DNA of 32,890 nucleotides from Allomyces macrogynus ATCC 38327 (lineage: Eukaryota; Blastocladiomycota; Blastocladiomycetes; Blastocladiales; Blastocladiaceae), in NCBI GenBank assembly GCA_000151295.1, contig GG745360.1, forward strand, positions 578,659 through 611,548, read 5' to 3'. The notes under the pieces are model-generated. The model had not been told where the DNA came from. It was given only the letters and a program-made list of their open reading frames with translations, and made no database searches. The position numbers were made by a program, and so were the translations under genes. Positions within the stretch are counted from its first letter, which is position 1. Every line of letters starts with the position of its first letter. Shown one piece after another: positions 10,437 through 20,283 of this stretch.

Positions 10437-13400
10437 ATGCCCGACTGCGATGCTCCACCGCGCGTGCCAGCGACAGGACTGAAGCTGCACACTTGGCGGG
10501 CCGAGCTCATTAACCCGCCCACGACCGCAAGCACGCACGAATCCGCGTCCAATTACGTTTCCATTAATGTAATCTTGTCCACGTACGCGACCGTGGCACG
10601 ACCGCGTCCGCGCACGTTCCGCCGCGTCCTTGTGCCAGCACCAAGCGACACGGACGCGCCGCTCGCCATCCGTCATGATCTCCTGGTCGCGCTCGGCATG
10701 CGCGAGTACGCTTGGCGGATGGACAAGGTCGCTGGGTCTGTGGTCCACCATGAGGACGTGCCAGAATTGGACGCGGTTGCTGTGGGCGTGCCTGACGCTG
10801 ACTTCGAACACATTACGACCGACGGTACGCGATTATCCACGCGTTCAACCGCATTTCAACGCGATCTCACCCCTTGATGGATCTCTAGACGTCCGTTCCC
10901 GCTTGCTCGGCACAGTGGTCACGCCCGGGCTCGACGACATCGTCAGCTGCGGCACGACTCCACGCCAAGGACGCGTATCGACGACCACCAAAATTCTTCT
11001 CGTCAAGCAGTCGCAGGCACCACCACCGCCCTCTTCCAATGCGGCTCCGCTGCTGCGACCAAACTACGTCGTCGAGCCGGTCCCGACTGCGGGATCGCAT
11101 GACCTGTGGCGTGCATGTGCCGACGGCGCGTTCGACTTCACGCTGCCGCTCGGCGTGCAGATTATGCAGTGCCCACTATTCGTCATAGCCGCAAGTCTCG
11201 GGTCCATTGAATTGGACGCCAAGACGACCGCTGCCGTCTGGCCCGAGCGCGAGCTTCTCGTTGATCCGGTATTGACGGGCGACGACGTTGTGTTTGTGTC
11301 CCCGGACGTCGGCGAGGCTCTGGCCGTTGCGAACGGCTCACTCGTGCGTGTTGCGACCGAGTCCACGGCACGTGTGTTTCGACTGTCGTTATGCGACTGG
11401 ACGGCACCCGCGGCCATTTCGCCCGTGGCCGCGCGCCATCTCGGGATCGACGCGCAGTGGAGCAGTTCCGGGCCGGATTCGCTCGTTACGCTGACGCCAT
11501 GCTTCCGCGAGGACCTGCCGACGGCCAACGAAGTGCAACTCGCCCTCGTGCAGGCGCCCGGCATGGACAAGCAGCACGTGCTCGACGCGACACTGCCAGC
11601 TGTCGCTGCATGGCTGACCACCGCGCGCAGCAAGTGGAAACGTATCATTGACCGGAACGATGTGCTGGCCTTTGACGTGCCCAATCACGTCCTCGATACG
11701 ATGCGCATGGCGCGCGCGACCAAAGTGGACGTGGGGAACGTTGCCGACCTGAGCGCGTGGTGGGACCAGCCGCGTGCTGCTGGCGCGTGCACGACCATCG
11801 TCTTTACCGTCGCTCAAGTCCTGGCCGACGCCGAGCCTGGGCCGTGGACGACCGACGAGACGACGCGGATCATGCACCGTGGCGTCGTCCCCGCACTCGT
11901 GCCACGACCGACCACGGCGCCATCTTCTCGCGCGCTCTCACACCCGGTCATGGACCTGATCGGGTCTGGCCTCGACCCGCGCGCTGCCGCACTCGCTGTG
12001 CTCCTGCACGGCCCTTCTGGGTCCGGCAAGGCCGCGCTTACGCTCGCTGCCGCACGCCACGCGGGTGCCGTTGTGCACACCCTCTCATGCCACGCGCTCC
12101 CGCGCGACCCGCAACGTGCCGCCGACATGGTGGCGAGCGAAGTGCGCCGACTGACGACCACGGCCGCGACCCCGCGCGACGTGCGCACGAGCACGGTCCT
12201 GCTCCTCACGCACATTGACGACTGGTGCCGCGGGAAAGACGCGGGAGCGCAGGCTGCGCTCGTACCGGCGCTGCGCGTCGCGCAGGATGCGATGCCGCTC
12301 GTCGCGACGGCCAAGGATCTGGACAAAGTCGGGCGCGACGTCAAGGCCGCGTTCTCGCACCTGGTCGAAGTGCCCGTTCCGGCGCTGCAGGAACGCGCGA
12401 CACTCTTGCGCGAGTGCGCGCTCGCCGAGGGGGTCGTGCTCGCACCGCGCACCGTGCAGCGTGCGGCGGCACAGACGGCGTCATTGACGCCGCGCGACTT
12501 GCAGCACGTTGTAGCCTCGGCCGCTGCGGAAGCCCATCGCGTCGGTGGCGGCGTCGTTGACGTGACCGTCCCGTGGCCGACGCTCGCCGCCGCACTCGAT
12601 AAGCACCGCGCGCACCAGGCCGACGTCCTCGGTGCACCGAAGATCCCAACCGTGCAGTGGGCCGACGTCGGTGGGCTCGCCAACGTCAAGAAAGAGATTC
12701 TCGCGACGGTGCAGTTACCGCTGCAGCACCCGGAACTCTTCGCGTCGGGCGTCAAGCAACGGTCGGGCGTACTCCTGTACGGCCCGCCTGGCACGGGCAA
12801 GACGCTCGTCGCCAAGGCCGTCGCAACCGAGTGCCAGCTCAACTTCCTCTCCGTCAAGGGTCCCGAACTGATCAACATGTACATTGGTGAGTCCGAGGCC
12901 AACGTACGGCGCATCTTCCAGCGCGCACGTGAAGCCGCACCCGCTGTGATCTTCTTTGACGAACTCGACTCTGTCGCTCCCAAGCGCGGCGAAAAGGGGG
13001 ACGCTGGCGGCGTCATGGATCGAATCGTCTCGCAGCTGCTGGCCGAACTCGACGGAATGAGCAGCGCGGGCGCCCAGACCGCGCCTGTATTTGTGATTGG
13101 CGCGACCAACCGGCCTGATTTGCTCGACGAAGCCCTCCTGCGTCCGGGCCGGTTCGACACGCTCGTCTACCTAGACGTGCCGTCGACCGACGAGGCGCAG
13201 CGGCACGTGCTGCAGGCGCTCACGCGCAAGTTCCCGCTTGCCCCCGGGCTCGACCTGGACGAGGTCGTGCGCCACTTGCCGTTCTCGCTGACGGGCGCCG
13301 ACTTGTACGCGCTCGCGTCGGACGCGATGCTGCACGCGCTCACGCGGTGCATTCACGCCGCCGAGGCCGCGGGCGAGGACGCGAACAAACACGACGGAAG

Positions 13401-13688
13401 CAGTGTGCAGGTCGCGATCGACGATTTCTTGAGCGCGCTCAACGCACTCACGCCGTCCGTGTCCCCCGCGGAACTCGCGCATTACCGGACCCTGCAGGCG
13501 CGGTTCAGTAACAGCAAGGAGCCGAACGGTGCCGCGGCCGCGCCGGCCGGGACCGCGGCGGCGGGGAGCTCGAGCTCGCGCGAATCGCCGGTGCCAGGCA
13601 CGTTTGCCAAGTCAATGAGTTTCCATGAGGGAGCGGTGATTGATTTGACGGCCGATGGCGCGGAGGCCCCGAGTGCGAATGGGGCCGG

Positions 13689-13720
<32 letters not shown>

Positions 13721-13761
13721 CGCCAATCAACAAGGGCAAGGGGAAAGCCCGGGCGCGGTAG
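10437..13761 (+). CDS. PEX6: Peroxisomal biogenesis AAA-ATPase (PEX6)
   Basis: Predicted exons are 10437-10824 and 10889-13761, giving 1086 residues. PEX6 pairs with PEX1 in a hexamer that pulls the receptor PEX5 out of the peroxisomal membrane for recycling. The N-terminal about 480 residues are the divergent N-domains. The D1 module (around residue 500) is degenerate: its Walker A reads GPSGSGKA, with alanine instead of Ser/Thr, and its Walker B-like stretch LLLTHIDDW lacks the usual DE. D2 is canonical: VGGLANVKKEI, Walker A GPPGTGKT (residue about 761), SVKGPELINMYIGESEANVR, Walker B VIFFDELDSVAPKRG, sensor GATNRPDLLDEALLRPGRFD. The combination of GPELINMYIGESEANVRR with DSVAPKRGEKGD and GGVMDRIVSQLLAELDGM is characteristic of PEX6 rather than p97. 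The tail is a low-complexity Gly/Ser and Lys/Arg-rich extension. The intron (10825-10888) starts GTACGC and ends CTCTAG. Confidence 0.93.
13692..13720 (+). repeat. GGGGTC tandem repeat inside the PEX6 tail
   Basis: Four consecutive G4 runs (13695-13698, 13701-13704, 13707-13710, 13713-13716) are separated by TC. The repeat codes for alternating Gly and Ser near the C-terminus of the PEX6-type protein. It fits the textbook pattern of an intramolecular G-quadruplex with two-base loops on the coding strand. Confidence 0.9.
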
Positions 13762-14105
13762 TGGACGAGCATGATGTCAGACCAATATATAGTTTCGTGA
13801 TACGACTGTCCTGTCTGTTGCCGGCACAGTCGCAACCGCCGCATCTGCGCGGGTTCGCGAGATGGAAGTGCCCCTACGGTTGGAGCTGGCCAACGCCGTC
13901 GTTATCGGGGCGGGTGGAGAGCGTTCGCAAGAAACGAACACGCTCTCAGCAGCAACAAACGAAAGCGAAATGAGGGGTGGGAGTGAGTGCAGGCCTGGCT
14001 CGCACGTCATGACTGATCTGGCTTCAAACACGACGTCTATTTGTTGCTGATCATTGCAAAATGAGCCCCCAAACTACAACACAACACGACGAGCACAGCA
14101 CCAAA
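13762..14105. other. Intergenic, convergent 3' flanks
   Basis: This gap holds the 3' flanks of PEX6 (+) and of the secreted protein gene (-), which converge. AT-rich CAATATATAG sits near 13782-13791 and could take part in 3' end formation. I see no gene. Confidence 0.4.
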
Positions 14106-15324
14106 TTACTGCATCCCGAACACGGCCATCGCGGCGCTCAGGAGCACCAGGGGTGCGACTGACGCATCAGTCTTGCCCGCACCCGACCCGCCCGCGGCAG
14201 ACCCACCCGCGGCCGTCTGCGCCTGCGCGGTGCCAAACACGAGCGTGCCGTCCTTCTTGATGTAGTCGGCGCCGCAAATATCGTTGTAACCCGAGATGGT
14301 CGAGTCGGTCGTGTTCTTGAGCTCGGTCGAGGCCGAGCCGGACATGGCCGGAATCGCCTTCTGGTTCATGAACAGAATCGTCTGCTGGTTCACGAGCTGC
14401 ATGCACGGCGTGCACGTCTCCGACTTGGGGATCGGACTTGAGCGCGGTCGCGTTGATGATTCGCCGAGGGTGCCAATGGACATCCGACCCGCTGACGACA
14501 TGACGAGACGACGAGACGACGACGAAGTCGACGCGAGACGACGACGAGAGCGACGAGGTCGAAGACGTATCGGCCCGTGAGCTCCCGGGTGCTTTTGCGC
14601 AAACGCCACCATCTCCTTGATGCAGAACGACGACTTGTCGGCGGGCGCTAGAAGACATGGCACGCGTCAGTATCTGGAGCGAGTTGACGGAGCTCAGCGG
14701 CGGGAGCAGTTAGGGCCAAAGAAACGTACACTTGGCACAGATCAGGTCGATGCCAAAGTTCATCGTGTCGATCATGAACGAGGGCGACAGGGAGCCCAGA
14801 CCCTCGACCGACGACATGGACGACTTGAAGAGGGCCTCGCACCCATCTGTCGTGGAAACGGCCAAGCAACCGGGATGAGGATGGTGTGATTGCCAGAAAT
14901 TCGGGAAAGTGCGCGAGCGGACGGACCAAACATCGACTTGAACGCGGCCTTGATGCCCGGCTGACACTTGGTCGTGCACACCGCGCCCGTAACCTTGTCA
15001 ATCATGGGGCCCATCTGGAGGTTTGGGAGGTTCACGGTCAGCTTGAGCGAGCTACTCGCGGGCGCATGTGAAATGGGCCAAACAGCCCGCACACACCGTG
15101 TTCATATCGAGCGTCGGCATGGCCATGGACGTGGTCGACGACCCGGCACTCGAAGCCTCGATAAACGACTTGAGGCACGCGTCGTTCTGCAAAGCCACCA
15201 TGGCGTCGTTACACTTCTTCATGTCATCGTTCGACTGCGCGAGCGCTGCGGGCGCGGCCAGGAGCGCGAGCACGGCCGCGGCAAGAACGACGAGGATAAG
15301 CGGGGAGGTGCCACGGCAGGCCAT
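14106..15324 (-). CDS. Secreted cysteine-containing protein, probably GPI-anchored
   Basis: The ATG at 15324 begins a clear signal peptide (about residues 1-27: Arg, then LILVVLAAAVLALLAAPAA, cleavage near ALAQ). Predicted minus-strand exons are 15324-15097, 15014-14927, 14846-14730 and 14647-14106, with introns of 82, 80 and 82 bases. The first and third introns contain CTGAC. Frames agree across all junctions, giving about 324 residues. A further in-frame 75-base intron (14566-14492) is likely, because it would remove an Arg/Ser-rich simple repeat and ends GTCGTCAG; then about 299 residues remain. Cysteine motifs are spaced through the chain (VCTTKC, LICAK, SSFCIKE, TCTPC). The C-terminus, SVAPLVLLSAAMAVFGMQ after a Gly/Ala/Ser spacer, looks like a GPI attachment signal. 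I do not recognise the family; a cell-wall or surface protein is the natural guess. The first donor is uncertain, since a CAGC motif lies just inside that intron. Confidence 0.62.
14492..14566. repeat. GACGA/CGA simple-sequence tract
   Basis: The plus strand carries repeated GACGA and GACGACGA units with slight interruptions. On the minus strand they read TCGTC. The tract coincides with the proposed fifth intron of the secreted protein gene; if unspliced it would encode an Arg/Ser-rich run unlike the rest of that protein. Confidence 0.6.
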
Positions 15325-16380
15325 TCTGAACAACGTGGTTGGGGGAGAATTTGGCCGCGAGGAGGGCGAGACAAAGCGGCGCGCCTCGGGGGAGCGCCCA
15401 CTCTAAATAGGTGCGCAGGCGCTTTGCTGGCAGCATGGGCGCGCTTCATGGCGAGCATCGAGTCATGGCTGTTCCAGGGCATCAGAGCATGGTTACCTGC
15501 GTCGGCGATCGAGAAGAAAAATGCATTTTCGTGTTTTTGGTGGGTCCGGCCGAAAGCTTCCGCCTAAAGCTGGCGCAAGGCAAAGTGGGTCGTTTCCGTG
15601 CACCCATGAACGAAACATGAGCGTTTTTGCATGGCGTTGGCGGGCGTTGGAGAACAGGCTGTCACCTTGGTGTTGAACTTTGGCGCTGAAACCGCGCACC
15701 TGATGAAAAGCAAGGCGCACCGACCACAATCCTCAACGAGACCCGACTTGGCGGAACCAGATACAGGTCGAATGTGGCATTGGTTGAATGAGGACAAACA
15801 CTGAGCGTACTGTGCTCTTGGGCCCTGAAACCATGATGCGCGCCAGCTGGTCAGCGAGCCCCGCTGGGCAGACGGTGGTTCACGGCTTGCAAAAGGCTCA
15901 ATCACCACGGAATGGCTGAACACCGCGCTCAAAGCGCGTTGACGAGCAACTGGGAGCAAAAGGCAGCAACTCGCGCTGTCCTGTCTGCGTGCGCTGTGCG
16001 TTGGGCCGAGGCGAGGCGATGTCGTCGCGCTCACGCAGCCAGCGTTTATCGACCCGACAAGACAACCATCAAAAGCGATGGTGGCTGCACGCGGAAATCA
16101 CGGTACCGCCGCGGGACAGTGCGAGACGCCACCAGCAACCGCTGCCTGCTCTTTTGCGCGCAGGTAGCTGGGCACGATCTGCAACTACGGCGTTCGCGGA
16201 GCACACGGACTCGGCGGCGCTCAGATTCCCTGCAAAGTGATCTCAGCGACGAGCAAAGCAATCGTGCGGCTCGACAACCAGCTTTCGCACTGAACGTGAG
16301 CCGATTCCCGCTCGCTCCGACAACCGACTGCTCGACACGCTGCATGACTACGACGAGGATCGACAAGGCCGCCCAGGATC
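15325..16380. other. Divergent intergenic region
   Basis: About 1.06 kb lies between two genes transcribed outwards. A minus-strand CTATTTAGAG at about 15401-15410, roughly 80 bases upstream of the secreted protein ATG, resembles a TATA element. A long plus-strand open frame crosses the region and runs into the next gene, but its translation is Arg/Ser/Ala-rich without motifs and I treat it as chance. Confidence 0.4.
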
Positions 16381-18210
16381 ATGACGAGCGGCACCACCGA
16401 AAACTACGGCTATGTCCTGCAGTCGTGGAAAGTGGTTGGCGCGCGCGCGTTTGCTCTCGTCGCGACGGCCTCATCGCTCGCCCTCTTTCTGTGGCTCGCG
16501 ATCACCAGCGTGTTTTCCGGGTCACGATCTCGTCTACAGCGCACGCGATCCCAATCTTTGCCGTCGCTCCGGCAATCTGTTCGGCCTCCGAGCGGCCATG
16601 GCGAGCCTGTGGGGCACAGTCACGGCTGATGCACGCGTCGGCATGCTGCTCTACTGCCGCTGAGCATCCTTGTCAATTACATCAACATTCTCGCCCAGAC
16701 GTTCACGCCCGCCTTCCCGTTCGTGGCCATGTGGCCCGGTCTGTACCAGGTGCGCCTCGGGGCGTTCATTCCCATCGGCGGCATAGTACGCGTGTCCTCG
16801 CGCCATCGTTATCGTGCTCTACCCCTTTTGTTGCGATTGGTCACTCATCTCCACCCTTCGCGACCTCAATTGATCGTAATAATCATCCTCGTCATTGTCC
16901 GCCGCGTCTCGATGCTTGCGTTCTCCTCGCCTGAACGGCGCACCTGGCTGAGGCGCGGCGTGCTGCTCGTGTTCGCTGTCGAGTTCTTGGCCAACACTAT
17001 TGTCCTGCTGCAAGAAGTCTATCGCACCAGTGCGGACAGTGCGTGGTCGACGTTCCGCAATGGGCGCGTGCTCGTGATCATCAACACCGTCTGCCCGCTC
17101 TCGTTGTTTCTCTCGTCGGCCGACATGTTGCACCACGCGTTTGGTCGCCGTGCGGCACACGCACTCGCTGCTACGACGGCGGCGACGGCGGGGGGCCAGC
17201 GGGACGTTGAAGCAGGTTCCGACGTCGCCGTCACAGCCGTCGTCGCCGGCTCGATCGGCCTCCGCGTCGGAGCTTCCCACGTCACCAGCGTCGTCTAGCG
17301 ACGCCGGTGACCATTCTGAGCACGCAGACGACGAGGTTGTACCCGCGGCGGCAGTAGAGACGTCCGCGCCATCCACAAGACCGTCACGCACCAGCCGCGC
17401 CGGCGTCTCGACCGAACCAGCGACTCCTACCGCGCCTCCACGGCACACGATCGCCACGACCGGCGGCGGCCCTCGCGCCTAGATCGCAAAAGACGTGCAC
17501 AATCGATTGACGCATCCTTCCGTCTTCTACACATCAAGCATGTCGTGATCTGGTCGACCCGCCTCACCCATCCACGGGTTCGCCATCACCTTCGCCCTTT
17601 CGTCCGTTTCAGCCCTCTCCAACGTGGCTGGTCGTATTTGTCCTCTCTCTCGAAGCCGCACTCAACTCGTGCGCGGTGTGCACCGGCGCGCACGGCGGCG
17701 GAAGGGCGCCGTGGTTCCGCGGCACGCGAATGTGTGGCCTATTTTGACGACGCGAGCCAGCTCGAGACCAAGACGGATTTGGCGAGTACGGCGCCGGCGC
17801 GATCGATGGGCGTGCTCGTGGGCGCAAGGTCGGTGCAGATGCCGGCGGGGATGCGGTCGACGCAGTTGCTCGCTGGGATGCGGTTGGTGCATGCACTGGC
17901 CGCAGGTGCTGCTGCGCCGTCGTCAACACACGTGCACGGGTCGGCGGAGCACGACGGTGGCGTCGAGTCGGCTGCGCCGCCGCACACGGACGCGCCGCGA
18001 CGATCACCACCGCCGCCGCCGCCGCCGCCGGGCGCTGGGCCGCCGAACCCGGTCGCGGTGCTGGTGCTGAGCGGGTCGTTGCCGAGGCCGGTCGGGGTGC
18101 GATCAAGTGGTGGGGTGGGGAACGCGGCGACAGCTTCAAGGCTCACGCTGGCGTCGCATATCAGCGACTTAGGCGAGCGGGTGGACTTGGAACTGGGGTA
18201 CGCGGGATAG
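16381..18210 (+). CDS. Multi-pass membrane protein, exon structure partly unresolved
   Basis: The ATG at 16381 opens a frame with a first membrane helix (AFALVATASSLALFLWLAITSV). Further hydrophobic stretches follow: LSILVNYINILAQTF (about 16660), LIVIIILVIV (about 16870), VLLVFAVEFLANTIVLL (about 16960) and VLVIINTVCPLSLFLS (about 17070). Downstream an Arg-rich linker with RRRPSRLDRKRRAQSID leads to another helix, WLVVFVLSLEAALNS, and a low-complexity tail with a proline run, ending at TAG 18210. Two introns at the 3' end are well supported by frame and signals: 17542-17612 (acceptor CCGTTTCAG) and 17676-17760 (TTGAC branch, CCAG acceptor). Between 16515 and 16660, at 16786-16860, and at the G6 run near 17189-17194, frame changes lack clear splice pairs. 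Six or seven helices suggest a receptor-like topology, but I recognise no family. Confidence 0.5.
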
Positions 18211-20283
18211 ATCGTGCGACGGGTGGGTTCTTGCTCAGCGCTCGGTGTTGAGAGAGAGAGCAAGGTGGCGAGCGTGGGTCAGGAGCGTGAAAGCGACCGG
18301 AGCAACAAGCAAGAGGCACGATCGGGTGCGCAGATCACGACGGATCAGGGCCACATCATCGGCCAGGACGATGGTATGGCATGGGCCTAGCCGGGAAGAG
18401 CCAAGCACGTTGTTTCGCCCTGCTGAACAACCATGATGCTCAGGCGCGCGCGCCCCTGTCTCGGCCTCTCTCGCGCTTCTTTTCCCGTGGTAGCCACGGT
18501 GTGAAATGCGCGCTGCACGCACGGCGTCGTTTGCCACCCGTCCCTCGGCATGCATGTGTCAGGATCGGCCTGTCTCGCGGCCGCTCGCTCGTCTCCTCGC
18601 TCTCGCCTCCTCTCGGGTTGGGCATCCGGTGCAACGAAAGGGGGTGGAGACGTTGCGCGCGCCCCAGGGGCCTGTGCATGGACCGCGGCAACGAGGAAAT
18701 GCCGAACGACGTGACCTGATTGGCTCGATGGGCCGAGGGCGTTCTTGATGGACTGGTCTTCAAGAAATCGATCGCCCGTCGCGTCTCCACCCATCCTGGT
18801 TCAAGAAGCGAGAGGCAGAAGGGCCAAGACCATTGTTTTGCTGCCATCAACCGAGCCGCGCACCGACGACCCGCCACCGACTGGCTCGCAAGTGCTCGCG
18901 ACTGGAGCGCCGCCGCCGCTTGTGACCATGCCCTTGTATTCTCTGCCCGTGTTGGGTCGCACCGCATCGCTGGGTCGCGCGTGCGGACCGGCGTGACCCG
19001 GAAAAGAACCGTGCACGGGGCCCGTAATCGTACTGCGCCTTGTTTTGGAACTTTCGAACCGTCCTCCACGACATCCGACCCGCGCACCATCGTGACAGCT
19101 CGCGCTCGATGAGGAGGGAGAGGGAGAAGACAATCGATTTAAAAGGATGAGGAGCGTTGATCAGTGTGTCGAGAAACTGTGTCGGGCGGAGCTTTCCTTC
19201 AAACAAAGCATGATGGCGGTTTGACAACGCGCGCCCCGCCGCGCCGGCGCACACGACCTGTATGACACTCGAGCCATCAAGGGCGCTCACGCGCACCAAC
19301 ACCAGCAAACGTGGTGCATGGACGGCGAGTTGGTGGGCGAAGGTAACGACGGTTGTGCGGTGCAACACCGGCCTGTCGCGGCCCAGGCAACGGGCAGTGC
19401 GCACGATGGGGGCCAAACAACGGTCGCAGAAAAGCAAAAACTCGACAACAAAGGCGCCCCGGCGCGCACACGCCGCTTCAAGGGCGCGAGTAATGCGCCC
19501 TTGTTCTCGGTCCATGAGGTCGCCATCCATAAGTTACAGCCATCGCCGCCGTCGTCGTCGTGGTCGCGATCAGGGTTTGCTGGGCCCCGCCCTTCCCCCG
19601 TACCCGCGCTCGTGTCGTGTCGGTTCCGGCGACGCTCTCGCTCGCGCGCCCTTCCTGTCCACCCGCTCTCTCTCTCGCGCGCCAATTGCCCAAACGACGG
19701 TGGGCCGGCGATCCTTCCACGACCCGGTTTCGATTTCTTGCTACTGAACGCGCACGCACACGCTCGCTCTTGCTGTGGGACGCCGCGACCGGTCGATCAA
19801 CCTTGACGAACGGCGACAAGAACACGCACCACACCGCCGACGTTTGGTTGGCCGTGCCCACACGCTCGACCACCCCACCCCAAATTCACCTGCCACGCGC
19901 CGAGGGACCCAACTCGCTGCAGGCAGCAACGTTGCGCGCGTCTCCTCGTCCTCACCAGTTGCCGTGCACTTGTGTGGTTCGGGATTTGCCTGTGCTGCAG
20001 CTGCCGTGCGCAGGGACTGGCCACCGGTTCGACCGCGTTGCTCGACAAGAACGAGCGGCCCAAACGAAACGACGCAGTGGGGCGGCAAGTGAAGTGCGAC
20101 TTCGGCGACGTGGAGTGCGGGTGGGCCTTGCCGCTGGTCATGCCGCAACGTTCATCGGTGCTGCCCAACCTCGCGCCCGGCCCGCACTTTGCCACCACCA
20201 AACACTGCCAGCACTTGCCCCACACGCTCGCCGACTCGGCGACGACGACGACTGCGACGCTTGCAACGCATCCCGCCACAACC
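18211..20283. other. Two-kilobase stretch without a supportable gene
   Basis: Open frames exist on both strands because the sequence is GC-rich, but their translations are Arg/Ser/Ala-rich without domains, hydrophobic patterning or splice logic. There is a short (GA)n tract at about 18250-18261 and CT-rich stretches near 19665-19680. Part of it is probably the promoter and 5' untranslated region of the U-box/FHA gene. In the frame of the preceding membrane protein the sequence stays open for about 60 codons beyond its TAG; I do not treat that as coding. Confidence 0.35.

Noticed and set aside
11814..13160. Long minus-strand open frame (about 448 codons) opposite the PEX6 gene
   Set aside because: Mirror frame of a GC-rich coding region; its translation is Ser/Arg/Ala-rich without motifs, while the plus strand encodes textbook AAA modules.
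15912..16934. Plus-strand frame of 340 codons spanning the divergent intergenic region
   Set aside because: Arg/Ser/Cys-rich translation with no patterning; overlaps the better-supported membrane protein exon in another frame.
18001..18040. CCG repeat as a CRISPR-like or regulatory array
   Set aside because: Simple codon repeat encoding polyproline in the membrane protein tail; no spacers, and the genome is eukaryotic.
18211..18390. In-frame continuation after the TAG of the membrane protein (about 60 codons), as stop readthrough or an extra exon
   Set aside because: No conserved content; the GTACGC donor at 18198 with the nearest acceptor would give a 41-base intron and an immediate stop.
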